From an uncultured Pelagibacteraceae bacterium (lineage in GTDB: Bacteria > Pseudomonadota > Alphaproteobacteria > Pelagibacterales > Pelagibacteraceae), in contig CACNFS010000005.1 in NCBI GenBank assembly GCA_902619835.1, positions 1 to 64,000 of the forward strand: a stretch of 64,000 nucleotides of DNA, written 5' to 3'. The first letter of the stretch is position 1. The number at the start of each line of letters is the position of its first letter. Shown here piece after piece: positions 26,753 through 36,617 of the stretch. The translations under genes and the position numbers were made by a program. The notes beneath the pieces were generated by a model. It was not told the origin of the DNA. It saw nothing but the letters and a program-made list of their open reading frames with translations, and made no database searches.

Positions 26753-27355
26753 TTAATATAAATTTTGTGCTGCAACCATAGATAATAACATCGGAAAAGA
26801 TAAGAGGGTATTTGCTCTTGAAAACATCATAGCAGTTTTTGCAGATTTAGCTTTCTCCTCAGGATCACAATCAATTATTCCCAATGCTTTCTTTTGATTT
26901 GGCCAAATTACAAACCAGACATTATAGGCCATAATAATTCCTAACCACATTCCAATTCCAATAGCGGTTGATTTAGGATCACCAGCACCTATCCCTAAAG
27001 TCATTGCCTGGTGAACATAACCCTGAAGATATGATACTATCAAACCAGTTATAATAGTTCCTAATGCTGCCCATCTGAACCAAAATAAAGCTTTTGGGGC
27101 AATTACCTTACCTATTGCAGGTTTTTGCTCATCCGGAATGTTTGGCATCGAGGGTATTTGAACAAAATTAAAGTACCACAATAAACCTATCCACATAATT
27201 CCAGTTAAAACGTGTAAATATCGAAAAAACCAGCTCAGAAAATATCTATCGAATGCAAACCCGTCTCCGAAAAAATGTAAACCTAATAAAAGCAATATAG
27301 CTATTCCTAAAGACAAATGAACAGTTGCAGAGAGAGATTTTAAAATGTTTGTCAT
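26753..27355 (-). CDS. PuuD-like (Urate_ox_N) membrane protein without cytochrome c domain
   Basis: This is an integral membrane protein of 200 residues with about five TM helices, including GIAILLLLGLHFFGDG, the Trp-rich segment around HVLTGIMWIGLLWYFNF, and AIGIGMWLGIIMAYNVWFVI. These resemble the membrane part of urate hydroxylase PuuD (Urate_ox_N family), which in its full form is about 400 residues with a C-terminal c-type cytochrome. Here no CxxCH motif exists, so the usual electron carrier would have to be another protein. Conserved His residues in the helices (LGLHFF, YLHVL) could bind heme. No purine-degradation genes are nearby, so a urate role is doubtful. Confidence 0.65.
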   Translation of the reverse strand: MTNILKSLSATVHLSLGIAILLLLGLHFFGDGFAFDRYFLSWFFRYLHVLTGIMWIGLLWYFNFVQIPSMPNIPDEQKPAIGKVIAPKALFWFRWAALGTIITGLIVSYLQGYVHQAMTLGIGAGDPKSTAIGIGMWLGIIMAYNVWFVIWPNQKKALGIIDCDPEEKAKSAKTAMMFSRANTLLSFPMLLSMVAAQNLY

Positions 27356-27382
27356 GATTCTATTATAACATAAATTTTACTT

Positions 27383-30262
27383 TTAAGCAGTTTTTTTCAT
27401 TGAACCATTTCCAATTATTTCTTTAATAAATCTGCCAGTATAGCTATCTTTATTGGTTGAAACTTTTTCAGGAGTTCCTTCTGCAATAATTTTTCCACCA
27501 TTAATTCCACCTTCTGGGCCCATATCTATTATATGGTCAGCAGTCTTTATCACATCTAAATTGTGTTCAATCACAACTACAGTATTCCCAGTACTTGCAA
27601 AAGCTTGCAATATTTCTAATAATTTTTTTATATCATGGGAATGTAATCCGGTTGTAGGTTCATCTAAAATATATAGAGTTCTTCCAGTTGGTCTTTTAGA
27701 AAGTTCTTTAGCCAATTTAATTCTTTGAGCTTCTCCACCAGATAATGTTGTAGCTTGCTGGCCAATTTTCATATAGCCTAGTCCTACGTGTTTTAAAGTT
27801 ATTAGTTTAGATTTTATATTCTGAATATTTTCAAAAAATTCACAACCTTCCTCGACTGTCATATCAAGAATATCAGCAATATTTTTACCTTTAAATCTTA
27901 TTTCAAGAGTTTCACGATTATACCTTGCTCCTTTGCATGTATCGCAAGGTATAAATACATCAGGCAAAAAATGCATTTCATAAGTTAAAACACCATCTCC
28001 CTCACAAGTTTCGCACCTTCCTCCCTTAACATTAAATGAATATCTTCCAACTTTATATCCTCTGGCTTTTGACTCTGGTAATCCAGCAAACCATTCTCTA
28101 ATTGGTCCAAATGCACCGGTGTACGTTGCTGGATTTGATCTTGGAGTTCTTCCAATCGGAGACTGATCAATATCAATTATTTTATCGATAAGTTCTGTGC
28201 CCTTGAAACCAGTAAAGGCTTTTGGAACTTTACGACTTTTATTCTTATTCAACATTAAATTAAACGCGTTATACAAAGTATGAAGAATTAAAGTCGATTT
28301 TCCACTACCTGAAACCCCTGTAACACAAGTAAATGTACCTACAGGTATCTTTAAATTCACTTTTTTCAAATTATTTCCAGTTGCACCATTAATTTCTATG
28401 AATCTTCCATTTTTAGCTGATCTTCTTTTTTTTGGCACTGGAATAAATTTTTTTCCAGATAAATAATCTCCTGTAATACTATTTTCATTATCTATGATTT
28501 GTTTTACCTCACCCTCAGCAACTATTTTACCACCTCTAAGGCCTGCCTCTGGCCCGATATCTATTATGTGATCAGAGCTTTCCATAGTTTCAATATCATG
28601 TTCAACAACTATTACAGTATTTCCTAAGTCTCTTAATTTTTTAAGTGCTGTAATTAATTTTTTGTTATCTCTTTGATGTAAACCAATAGATGGTTCATCT
28701 AAAACATATAGAACTCCAGTTAATCCTGAGCCGATTTGAGAAGCTAACCTAATTCTTTGGGCCTCTCCACCTGACAATGTTCCTGACTCTCTTGATAAAG
28801 TTAAATAGTTTAAACCGACATTAAGCAGAAAATTGAGTCTTTCATTAATTTCTTTAAGTATATGTTGAGCTATTTTATTCTCTTTTTCATTTAACACATT
28901 TTCTAAACTTGAAAACCATTTTTGAGCTAAATCAATAGATTTTTCAGTAACTTGACTTATATTTAAATTGTTAATTTTAACACATAACGCTTCATCTTTT
29001 AATCTCATTCCATTACATTTTTCACAATCTGTTTCACTTTGATATTGTGAAATTTCTTCTCTTTTCCATTCACTATCTGTCTCAAGATATCTTCTTTCAA
29101 GATTGTTAATAACACCTTCAAATGTTTTTTTTGTGGTATAAGACTCATATCCATCATCATAAGTAAACTTAATTTCTTCATCATCTGAACCATATAAAAT
29201 TATATCTTGTATTTTTTTTGGAATTTTTTTCCAAGAATCAGACATAGATATTTTATAATGTTTAGCTATCGAGGAAAGAGTTTGTGCGTAATACAAAGAA
29301 GTAGATTTAGACCAAGGTTCAATTACCCCATCTTGAAGACTTTTTTTGGGATCAGAAATTACTAAATTTGGATCTACATTAAGGTTGTGTCCAATACCTT
29401 CACATTCCTCACAGGCTCCATAAGGTGAATTGAATGAAAATAACCTTGGTTCAATTTCTTCAATAGTAAAACCACTTTCTGGGCAAGAAAATTTAGAGGA
29501 GAAAGTAATTGATTCCTTTTTTCTAAATTTTTTTGGTAAAGTTTCATTTTCATATTCTACTACAAGCAATCCATCAGAAAGGTTAATTGCTGTTTCAACA
29601 CTATCCGCTAATCTATTGCCTAAATTTGAATTTAAAATAATTCTATCGACTATTATTGAAATATCATGTTTTATCTTCTTATTAAGATCTGGAAATTCAT
29701 CAATATTAAGATATTTGCCATCTACCTTGATTTTAGAAAAACCTCTTTTTTTATAATTTAAAATTTCTTTTTTATACTCACCTTTTCTTCCCCTTACAAT
29801 TGGTGCTAAAATGAAAATAGTATTATTTTTTGGAAGTTTTTTTATCTTATCAACCATTTCAGAAATAGACTGTGATTTAATAGGTTTTCCTGTAAATGGA
29901 GAATAGGGAACACCTACTCTTGCAAATAAAACTCTCATATAATCGTATATTTCAGTTACTGTTGCTACAGTTGACCTTGGATTTTTTGATGTATTTTTTT
30001 GTTCAATTGAAATTGCTGGACTTAATCCTTCTATAAAATCCACATTGGGTTTTTTCATCTTATCTAGAAACTGCCTTGCATACGATGATAAACTTTCAAC
30101 ATATCTTCTTTGCCCCTCAGCATATATTGTATCAAATGCTAAAGACGATTTTCCTGATCCCGACAGCCCTGTAATCACTACTAATTTCTCTTTTGGAATT
30201 TCTAGAGAAACATTTTTTAAATTGTGTTCTTTGGCGCCTTTTACAACGATTTTTTTCAACAT
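27383..30262 (-). CDS. uvrA: Excinuclease ABC subunit A
   Basis: This is the damage-recognition ATPase of nucleotide-excision repair, with 959 residues. Two ABC modules have Walker A motifs GLSGSGKSS (about 32-40) and GVSGSGKST, with signatures LSGGEAQR in both. The C-terminal zinc finger ([16 protein letters not shown]...CDTCKG) is intact. The first finger is partial: CPESG keeps only the first Cys of the canonical CPxCG, and the insertion near residue 120 reads SPFTG where many UvrAs have CPxCG. I believe alphaproteobacterial UvrAs share these changes. It is divergent from ssb. Confidence 0.97.
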   Translation of the reverse strand: MLKKIVVKGAKEHNLKNVSLEIPKEKLVVITGLSGSGKSSLAFDTIYAEGQRRYVESLSSYARQFLDKMKKPNVDFIEGLSPAISIEQKNTSKNPRSTVATVTEIYDYMRVLFARVGVPYSPFTGKPIKSQSISEMVDKIKKLPKNNTIFILAPIVRGRKGEYKKEILNYKKRGFSKIKVDGKYLNIDEFPDLNKKIKHDISIIVDRIILNSNLGNRLADSVETAINLSDGLLVVEYENETLPKKFRKKESITFSSKFSCPESGFTIEEIEPRLFSFNSPYGACEECEGIGHNLNVDPNLVISDPKKSLQDGVIEPWSKSTSLYYAQTLSSIAKHYKISMSDSWKKIPKKIQDIILYGSDDEEIKFTYDDGYESYTTKKTFEGVINNLERRYLETDSEWKREEISQYQSETDCEKCNGMRLKDEALCVKINNLNISQVTEKSIDLAQKWFSSLENVLNEKENKIAQHILKEINERLNFLLNVGLNYLTLSRESGTLSGGEAQRIRLASQIGSGLTGVLYVLDEPSIGLHQRDNKKLITALKKLRDLGNTVIVVEHDIETMESSDHIIDIGPEAGLRGGKIVAEGEVKQIIDNENSITGDYLSGKKFIPVPKKRRSAKNGRFIEINGATGNNLKKVNLKIPVGTFTCVTGVSGSGKSTLILHTLYNAFNLMLNKNKSRKVPKAFTGFKGTELIDKIIDIDQSPIGRTPRSNPATYTGAFGPIREWFAGLPESKARGYKVGRYSFNVKGGRCETCEGDGVLTYEMHFLPDVFIPCDTCKGARYNRETLEIRFKGKNIADILDMTVEEGCEFFENIQNIKSKLITLKHVGLGYMKIGQQATTLSGGEAQRIKLAKELSKRPTGRTLYILDEPTTGLHSHDIKKLLEILQAFASTGNTVVVIEHNLDVIKTADHIIDMGPEGGINGGKIIAEGTPEKVSTNKDSYTGRFIKEIIGNGSMKKTA

Positions 30263-30362
30263 TTTTTTTCCATCAAATAATAATCAACTTATCTTTACTT
30301 ATCAAATATGATATAAAATTAAGACTTTTAATATTATAAAATCAAAATTTATTCAAAATATT
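30263..30362. promoter_or_regulatory. Divergent uvrA/ssb promoter region
   Basis: This 100-bp A+T-rich spacer lies between divergent uvrA and ssb. A -10-like TATAAAAT (around 30311-30318) faces ssb. No alphaproteobacterial LexA box (GTTC-N7-GTTC) is seen, so SOS control of these repair genes is not supported here. Confidence 0.4.
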
Positions 30363-30821
30363 ATGGCAGGAAGTTTAAATAAAGTACAATTAATAGGTCG
30401 TTTAGGCGCAGACCCTGAAATTAAGCAAATGGTAAATGGCAAGAGTGTAGCTAGATTAAGTATAGCCACAAGCCAGTCTTGGAAAGATAAGTCCAGCGGT
30501 GAAAGAAAGGAAAAAACTGAATGGCATAGAGTAGTAATATTTAATGAAGGACTTATTAATGTTGTTCAGCAGTATGTAAAGAAAGGTGCGAATGTGTACA
30601 TAGAGGGGCAATTAAGTACTAGAAAATGGAAAGATGAGTCTTCAGGACAAGATAAATATTCAACTGAAATAGTTCTACAAGGTTATAATTCAAGTTTAAC
30701 AATGCTAGATAGCAAAAATAGTGGAAACAATTCTAATTTGGTATCAGAAAATAAAAGCTCACTTCCAAATGATAATTTAAATCAGGACAATTCCGACCTG
30801 GATGATGAAATTCCTTTTTAA
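30363..30821 (+). CDS. ssb: Single-stranded DNA-binding protein
   Basis: This protein coats ssDNA in replication and repair. It has 152 residues. The OB fold starts [19 protein letters not shown], with [10 protein letters not shown] inside. A low-complexity Ser/Asn linker follows, and the C-terminus is the acidic partner-binding tip DDEIPF. It is followed 6 bp later by gyrA. Confidence 0.97.
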   Translation: MAGSLNKVQLIGRLGADPEIKQMVNGKSVARLSIATSQSWKDKSSGERKEKTEWHRVVIFNEGLINVVQQYVKKGANVYIEGQLSTRKWKDESSGQDKYSTEIVLQGYNSSLTMLDSKNSGNNSNLVSENKSSLPNDNLNQDNSDLDDEIPF

Positions 30822-30827
30822 ATTCTT

Positions 30828-33401
30828 ATGGAAAAAAATACCATAGAAAATAATAAATCGTTTAAACCTATTTTCGTTCAGGATGAGATGAGTTCATCTT
30901 ATTTATCCTATGCTATGAGCGTTATAGTAAGTAGAGCGCTTCCTGATGTAAGAGATGGTTTAAAACCAGTGCATAGAAGAATTATCTATGCAATGTATAA
31001 AGGAGGCTATGATTGGACAAAACCGTTTAGAAAATCAGCTAGAATTGTTGGAGATGTAATAGGTAAATACCATCCTCACGGCGATCAATCCGTTTATGAT
31101 GCTTTGGTTAGGCTAGTCCAAGAATTTTCGATGAGCGTTCCACTCATTTCAGGTCAAGGAAACTTTGGATCTATAGACGGCGATCCACCAGCAGCGATGA
31201 GATATACCGAGACAAAACTTGGAAGAATTTCTCAATTTTTAACAGAGGATCTTGAAAAAAATACAGTAAATTTCAGAAGCAATTATGATGAAACTGAAAA
31301 AGAACCAGAGGTCCTACCATCTCAATATCCAAACATTTTAGTTAATGGAGCAGGTGGAATAGCTGTTGGAATGGCAACTAGCATACCGCCTCACAACTTA
31401 GGAGAAATTATTGATGCAACAATTGCTTACATTAACAATAAAGAGATAACTATTGCTCAATTAATGAAACATGTACCCGGTCCCGACTTTCCTACAGGAG
31501 GGATAATTATTGGCAAAGATATAATCAAACAAGGGTATAACAAAGGTCGGGGTTCATTTAAAATCAGAGGTGAAATAGATTTTGAGGAAAAAAAAGGTGG
31601 CAGAGATCTATTAATAATAAAATCAATTCCCTATCAAGTTAACAAATCAATTTTAATTGAAAAAATCGCTCAACTAGTAAGAGATAAAAAGATCGAAGGC
31701 ATTAGAGATTTAAGAGATGAATCTAATCGCGAAGGTATTAGAGTTGTAATAGAACTCAGGAAAGGAGTAGAACCTGAAACTATCAGGCGGCAATTATATA
31801 AATTAACAAATATAGAGAGTTCTTTTGGTTTTAATACTTTAGCAATAGTTGACAACAAGCCAAAAATTTTAAATTTAAAAGAATTTATTTCTGAATTTTT
31901 AAAGTTTAGAGAAGTCACTGTAATAAAAAGAGTTAAGTTTGATTTAAAAAAAGCCGAAGAGAGGGCTCATATTTTAATTGGTTTAGCAGCGTCAGTAGAA
32001 AATATCGACGAGGTTATTAAAATAATTAAAAACTCAAAAGATACTCAAGATGCTAAAAAAAATCTTTTATCAAAAAAATGGAAAATAAAAAAAAGTATCA
32101 AAATTATAAATTTGATAGAAAAGAAAAAAAATATTTCAAGCTATAATTTATCCAGCAATCAAGTCGAAGCGATTTTAGAGCTTAGATTACAAAAACTTAC
32201 AGCTTACGGAATAGGAGAGATAGAATCAGAAATTTCTAATCTTTCAAAGTCTATAATTGAGTTTAATAAAATTATTAATTCTAAAAAAATCTTATACAAT
32301 CTAATTATTGAAGAATTAGGCAAAATAAAAGATAAATTTTCTTCTCCTAGAAAAACCAAAATTATAGATGCTATATTAAATTATAATATAGAAGAAACAA
32401 TTCAGAAGGAATCTGTAGTTATAAATATAACTAACCAGGGTTATATAAAAAGGGGACCATTAAGCTCTTTAAAAGCCCAAAAAAGAGGCGGTAAAGGTAA
32501 AACTGGAATTTCAACGAGAGAAGATGATTTTGTTGTTCAAATTTTTACAGCTAATACTCATACGCCAGTATTATTCTTCTCCACACAAGGATTAGTTTAC
32601 AAGATAAAAGCTCATAAAATTCCAGAGGGTACAGCTGCTTCAAAAGGTAAATCTATTTTTAATTTATTACCACTTAAAAGTCATCATTCTATAAGTTCTA
32701 TCATGCCACTTCCTGAAGACGAGGCAGAGTGGAAAAATTTTATGGTAGTTTTTGCTACAGCTAAAGGAAATGTAAGAAAGAACTCATTAGAAGACTTCAT
32801 AAATATTAATAATAGTGGAAAAATTGCAATGAAATTAGATCAAGACGATAAAATTATTGGTGTTAAAATTTGTAAAGAGGACCAGGATATATTGTTAGGC
32901 ACTTTATTTGGAAAATGCATTAGATTTAAGTCAAAAAAATTGAGATTATTCAAAGGAAGATCCTCTAAGGGCATTAAAGGAATTAAGCTAAATGATAGTG
33001 ATAAAGTAATTTCTTTATCAATATTGGATAATACTCAAATAAATTCCAAAGAAATTTCTAAGGATAAAAAAATTAAAAATGCTCTAGAGAAATTTGTATT
33101 GTCTGTTTCAGAAAATGGATATGGTAAAAGAACTTCTTACAATGATTACAGAGTTACGAATAGAGGCGGAAAAGGTATAATTGGTATAGTAAATTCTCCA
33201 CGTAATGGAAGCATCTCAGCTACACTGGTTGTAAGTGAAAATGATGAAATTCTTTTGTCTACAGATAAAGGGAGTATGATGAGATGTGCTGTAAAGGAAA
33301 TAAGAATTGCTGGCAGAAATACTCAGGGTGTCAGAATAAAAAAATTATCTGGTTCAGAAAAAGTTGTTTCGGTAATTAAAATAGAGGATAATATCCAATA
33401 A
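30828..33401 (+). CDS. gyrA: DNA gyrase subunit A
   Basis: This is the breakage-reunion subunit of gyrase, with 857 residues. The catalytic tyrosine is Y126 in AAMRYTE. The quinolone-resistance region reads GKYHPHGDQSVYDALV; Q87 stands at the E. coli Ser83 position, S88 at Ala84, and D91 keeps the Asp87 equivalent. The GyrA-box that wraps DNA is QKRGGKGKTG. Six C-terminal beta-pinwheel blades follow, and the tail is short. The GyrA-box favours gyrase over topoisomerase IV ParC. Confidence 0.96.
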   Translation: MEKNTIENNKSFKPIFVQDEMSSSYLSYAMSVIVSRALPDVRDGLKPVHRRIIYAMYKGGYDWTKPFRKSARIVGDVIGKYHPHGDQSVYDALVRLVQEFSMSVPLISGQGNFGSIDGDPPAAMRYTETKLGRISQFLTEDLEKNTVNFRSNYDETEKEPEVLPSQYPNILVNGAGGIAVGMATSIPPHNLGEIIDATIAYINNKEITIAQLMKHVPGPDFPTGGIIIGKDIIKQGYNKGRGSFKIRGEIDFEEKKGGRDLLIIKSIPYQVNKSILIEKIAQLVRDKKIEGIRDLRDESNREGIRVVIELRKGVEPETIRRQLYKLTNIESSFGFNTLAIVDNKPKILNLKEFISEFLKFREVTVIKRVKFDLKKAEERAHILIGLAASVENIDEVIKIIKNSKDTQDAKKNLLSKKWKIKKSIKIINLIEKKKNISSYNLSSNQVEAILELRLQKLTAYGIGEIESEISNLSKSIIEFNKIINSKKILYNLIIEELGKIKDKFSSPRKTKIIDAILNYNIEETIQKESVVINITNQGYIKRGPLSSLKAQKRGGKGKTGISTREDDFVVQIFTANTHTPVLFFSTQGLVYKIKAHKIPEGTAASKGKSIFNLLPLKSHHSISSIMPLPEDEAEWKNFMVVFATAKGNVRKNSLEDFININNSGKIAMKLDQDDKIIGVKICKEDQDILLGTLFGKCIRFKSKKLRLFKGRSSKGIKGIKLNDSDKVISLSILDNTQINSKEISKDKKIKNALEKFVLSVSENGYGKRTSYNDYRVTNRGGKGIIGIVNSPRNGSISATLVVSENDEILLSTDKGSMMRCAVKEIRIAGRNTQGVRIKKLSGSEKVVSVIKIEDNIQ

Positions 33402-33890
33402 ATGAAAATTGCAGTTTACCCAGGCACTTTTGACCCAATAACCTATGGTCATATTGATGTAATTAAAAAATCTCTAAAAATTTTTGATAAATTAATTGTT
33501 GCTACTACCGATAATAACGACAAAGATTATTTTTTTTCAGTTGATGAAAGATTAGACATTATAAATAATTCACTATTTAAAGATTTAAAACTTGATAAAA
33601 AGAAGATACAAGTTATTTCATTTACAAATTTAACTGTTGATCTTTGTAAAAAATTAAATGCTTCAGCTATTATAAGAGGACTAAGAGCAGTTTCAGATTT
33701 TGAATATGAGTTTCAATTAGCAGGAATGAATAAAAAACTTAACTCAAAAATTGAGACAATGTTTTTAATGTCTAATGTTGAAAATCAAATTATTTCGTCA
33801 AAATTTGTCAAAGAAATCGCAAATTTAGGAGGAGATATTGATAGATTTGTAACTAAATATGTTGTTAGAATGCTTAAAAATAAGTATTAA
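33402..33890 (+). CDS. coaD: Phosphopantetheine adenylyltransferase
   Basis: This enzyme makes dephospho-CoA from 4'-phosphopantetheine and ATP. It has 162 residues, the standard size. The nucleotidyltransferase motif GTFDPITYGHIDV is at the N-terminus, and the SSKFVKEIA (ISSTxVR-like) motif near the C-terminus. It abuts gyrA and shares a TAATG junction with the cyclophilin gene. Confidence 0.97.
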   Translation: MKIAVYPGTFDPITYGHIDVIKKSLKIFDKLIVATTDNNDKDYFFSVDERLDIINNSLFKDLKLDKKKIQVISFTNLTVDLCKKLNASAIIRGLRAVSDFEYEFQLAGMNKKLNSKIETMFLMSNVENQIISSKFVKEIANLGGDIDRFVTKYVVRMLKNKY

Positions 33891-34444
33891 TGAAAAAATT
33901 TTTTTATTTATTTATAATTTTTTTTAGTTTATTTAGTACGCAAATATTTGCAAAAAATATTATGATTTTAAAGTTATCACATGGAGAAGTTGAAATTGAG
34001 CTTTATCCTGAAAAAGCTCCTAACCACGTCAAAAGATTTAAAGAATTGTCAGATAGCGGAAAGTATGATGGTGTCGTATTCCACAGAGTAATTGATGGTT
34101 TTATGGCACAAACAGGTGATGTTAAATTTGGGAATTCTAATAGTGCTGAATTTAATTTATCATTGGCAGGAACCGGTGGGTCAGATCTTCCAAATTTAAA
34201 AGCTGAGTTTACGGATATAGCTCACACAAGAGGCGTTTTATCTGCGGCAAGATCCTCTGACCCAGATAGTGCAAATAGTCAATTCTTTATCTGTTTTGAC
34301 TCGGCTCCTCATCTTGATCGCCAATACTCAGCTTTTGGTAAAGTTATAAGAGGAATGGAATTTGTTGATAAAATTAAGAAAGGTGATCCAAACTCTGGAG
34401 CTGTTTCAAATCCAGATAAAATTATATCTATTAGATCAAAATAA
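33890..34444 (+). CDS. Exported cyclophilin-type peptidyl-prolyl cis-trans isomerase
   Basis: This is a periplasmic PPIase of the cyclophilin fold with 184 residues. A signal peptide covers about residues 1-21 (very Phe-rich core, ending TQIFA). Catalytic-site motifs are FHRVIDGFMAQTGD, NSQFFICFDSAPHLD and FGKVIRGME. This makes it PpiA-like rather than cytosolic PpiB. It lies between coaD and tgt in one plus-strand run. Confidence 0.94.
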   Translation: MKKFFYLFIIFFSLFSTQIFAKNIMILKLSHGEVEIELYPEKAPNHVKRFKELSDSGKYDGVVFHRVIDGFMAQTGDVKFGNSNSAEFNLSLAGTGGSDLPNLKAEFTDIAHTRGVLSAARSSDPDSANSQFFICFDSAPHLDRQYSAFGKVIRGMEFVDKIKKGDPNSGAVSNPDKIISIRSK

Positions 34445-34449
34445 ATTTA

Positions 34450-35565
34450 ATGCCTAAAACTGAATTTTCATTTCAGTTAATTTCACAAAATAATAAAGCA
34501 CGATTAGGTAAAATTATAACATCTAGAGGTCTAATTGATACACCAGCTTTCATGCCGGTTGGAACTCAAGGAACAATAAAGGGAGTCTTTACAGATGATA
34601 TTTTAAAAACTGGATCTCAAATTATTTTAGGAAATACATACCATTTATTGTTAAGACCTGGAATTCAAATATTAAATAATTTTAAAGGTTTGCATAATTT
34701 TATGAATTGGCAAAAACCAATATTAACTGACTCTGGAGGCTATCAAATAATGTCTTTGTCTAAATTTAATAAAATAGATTCAAAAATAGGTGCAATTTTT
34801 AAATCTCATTTAGATGGAAAAAAAATAATTTTAAGCCCTGAAAAAAGTATACAAGTTCAAAAATTTATTAATTCAGATATAATAATGGTTTTAGATGAGT
34901 GTCCAAAACTTACAAGAGATAAAAAAGTTTTATCTAAAGCGATACAAGTCTCAACATCTTGGGCAAAAAGATGTAAAATAGAATTTGGAAACAATCATTC
35001 AAAAGGTTTATTTGGAATAGTTCAAGGTGGATTATTTAAAGATCTTAGAACTGAAAGTATTGAAAAGCTTATTGATATTGGTTTTAATGGATATGCAATG
35101 GGTGGATTAGCAGTTGGAGAAAAACAGGAAGATATGTTTGAAATATTAAGCGAAACAGTTCATCTTTTACCAAAAAATAAACCTAGATATCTTATGGGTG
35201 TTGGAACACCCTCAGATATTCTTGGAGCTGTGAGTCAAGGAATTGATATGTTTGATTGCGTAATGCCGACTAGATCTGGAAGAACTGGTTTAGCTTTTAC
35301 ATGGGGTGGAAAAATAAATGTAAAGAATTCACAATTTAAAAATGATCATTCTCCTCTGGATGAGGACTGCGACATAAGGGATTTAAATAAATATTCAAAA
35401 AGCTATCTTCATCACTTGATAAAGTCTGATGAAATGTTGGCATCTATGTTAATTTCTTTACATAATATATATTTTTATCAACAATTTATGCGGGAAATTA
35501 GAGAAACTATTAAAAAAGGGACTTTTAATAAATTTTATAAAAAATATATAAATTTATTTGATTAA
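34450..35565 (+). CDS. tgt: Queuine tRNA-ribosyltransferase with degenerate zinc site
   Basis: This enzyme exchanges guanine for preQ1 at the wobble position of GUN-anticodon tRNAs. It has 371 residues. Active-site segments are intact: LTDSGGYQIMSLS with the catalytic Asp, GIVQGGLF, GGLAVGE and the nucleophile region MFDCVMPTRSGR. The zinc site, however, is changed. Canonical C-x-C-x2-C is here C307-D-I309-R-D-L312, so two of three Cys are lost; the His ligand equivalent (H338, 31 residues on, as in E. coli C302/H333) remains. The tRNA-Asn(GUU) in this window is a typical substrate. Start at 34450. Confidence 0.94.
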   Translation: MPKTEFSFQLISQNNKARLGKIITSRGLIDTPAFMPVGTQGTIKGVFTDDILKTGSQIILGNTYHLLLRPGIQILNNFKGLHNFMNWQKPILTDSGGYQIMSLSKFNKIDSKIGAIFKSHLDGKKIILSPEKSIQVQKFINSDIIMVLDECPKLTRDKKVLSKAIQVSTSWAKRCKIEFGNNHSKGLFGIVQGGLFKDLRTESIEKLIDIGFNGYAMGGLAVGEKQEDMFEILSETVHLLPKNKPRYLMGVGTPSDILGAVSQGIDMFDCVMPTRSGRTGLAFTWGGKINVKNSQFKNDHSPLDEDCDIRDLNKYSKSYLHHLIKSDEMLASMLISLHNIYFYQQFMREIRETIKKGTFNKFYKKYINLFD

Positions 35566-35609
35566 TTATTTGAATTTTTCTTAATAAGAATATAAAAGAT
35601 CGTGCTTAA

Positions 35610-35685
35610 GGGCCCTTAGCTCAGTTGGTAGAGCACCTCCCTTTTAAGGAGGGTGTCGATGGTTCGAGTCCATCAGGGCTCACCA
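35610..35685 (+). tRNA. tRNA-Lys (anticodon UUU)
   Basis: A 76-nt cloverleaf with acceptor stem GGGCCCT/AGGGCTC (one G-U pair), an A discriminator and encoded CCA. The anticodon stem-loop is CTCCCTTTTAAGGAG, and the T-arm GGTTCGAGTCC. It lies 44 bp downstream of tgt and 5 bp before the convergent M48 gene end. Confidence 0.97.
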
Positions 35686-35690
35686 GTAAA

Positions 35691-36524
35691 TCAAATTTTT
35701 ATTGGTGGATAATCAATTATAACCTCGTTAATCCAATTACTTAAATTCTCTATTCTTTTTTTACTACTTGGATGTGTACTTAAAAAAACAGGAGGTTCTT
35801 TACCTTTATTTTTTTCAGCCATTCGTTTCCAAAGCTTTACAGACTCTCTTATATCATAACCAGATAAAGATGAAAAAATTAATCCTAAATAATCTGCTTC
35901 AGTTTCTTGCTTTCTTCCAAAAGGATTCATTATTCCTAGTTGAAATATATCAAGACCTGTATTTTGACCAACAGTATTTCTCGTTCTATTTATTGCACCC
36001 CCTAAAAAAATATCCGCTACGGTGGTACCAAGATTAATTGTCATTGCATGACTCATTCTTTCTACTGAATGTCTAGCTACTGCATGCGCAATTTCATGCC
36101 CCATAACAATTGAAAGTGCATCTGTATTTTTTGTAATTTTTAATAGTCCTGTGTACACAGCAATTTTTCCCCCTGGCATGCACCAAGCATTAACAACTTT
36201 ATCATTGTCTACTAACACATAATCCCAACCAAAATTTTTAGTAGGATCTTGTTTTTTTTGTCTAAGAAAAAATGTACTTACCGACTCCTCCATTCTTTTA
36301 CCTATCTCTCTAATTTCATTTAATTGAGAGCCAGACGTAATAAGCTTAGTTTTTTTTCTAAAATTCTCATAGGCTGCAGCCGCTTGTTGGTTTATTCGAC
36401 TTTCTGGAATAATACTTAATTGTTTTCTTTCAGTAATTGGAACAGTTGAACAAGACGGTAAAACCAATGAACAACAACTACAACTAATTAAACCAAGAAA
36501 TTTTCTTCTGTTTATGTTATACAT
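35691..36524 (-). CDS. Tat-type M48 family metalloprotease lipoprotein
   Basis: This is a predicted periplasmic zinc protease related to BepA/LoiP-type M48 peptidases involved in outer-membrane quality control. It has 277 residues. The N-terminus has a twin-arginine motif (NRRKFLG, residues 5-11) followed by a Cys-rich hydrophobic core and a lipobox LPSC, with C25 as the likely lipidated residue. The zinc motif HEIAH is at 143-147, with a later Glu ligand in the QETEADYLG segment. No TPR domain follows, unlike BepA. The Tat plus lipoprotein signal suggests folding before export, served by the TatABC at 21.5 kb. Confidence 0.9.
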   Translation of the reverse strand: MYNINRRKFLGLISCSCCSLVLPSCSTVPITERKQLSIIPESRINQQAAAAYENFRKKTKLITSGSQLNEIREIGKRMEESVSTFFLRQKKQDPTKNFGWDYVLVDNDKVVNAWCMPGGKIAVYTGLLKITKNTDALSIVMGHEIAHAVARHSVERMSHAMTINLGTTVADIFLGGAINRTRNTVGQNTGLDIFQLGIMNPFGRKQETEADYLGLIFSSLSGYDIRESVKLWKRMAEKNKGKEPPVFLSTHPSSKKRIENLSNWINEVIIDYPPIKI

Positions 36525-36535
36525 TTTATATAATT

Positions 36536-36613
36536 ATGATTTTAAATAATAAATTATTAATTGCAATTTTTATATTAATCTTGTTATTTATTATCTATTC
36601 GAGTTATTCATAA
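36536..36613 (+). CDS. Possible 25-residue hydrophobic micropeptide
   Basis: A short frame, ATG at 36536 to TAA at 36613, encodes one hydrophobic helix (LLIAIFILILLFIIY) with a polar start and end, like a single-TM micropeptide. It sits between the divergent M48 gene (start 36524) and the DUF502 gene (start 36618), spaced 4 bp from the latter. No clear Shine-Dalgarno exists. A+T-rich DNA gives such frames by chance, so confidence is low. Confidence 0.25.
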   Translation: MILNNKLLIAIFILILLFIIYSSYS

Positions 36614-36617
36614 AATA

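Noticed and set aside
30263-30362. SOS/LexA control of uvrA and ssb
   Set aside because: No GTTC-N7-GTTC or CTG-N10-CAG box is visible in the spacer.
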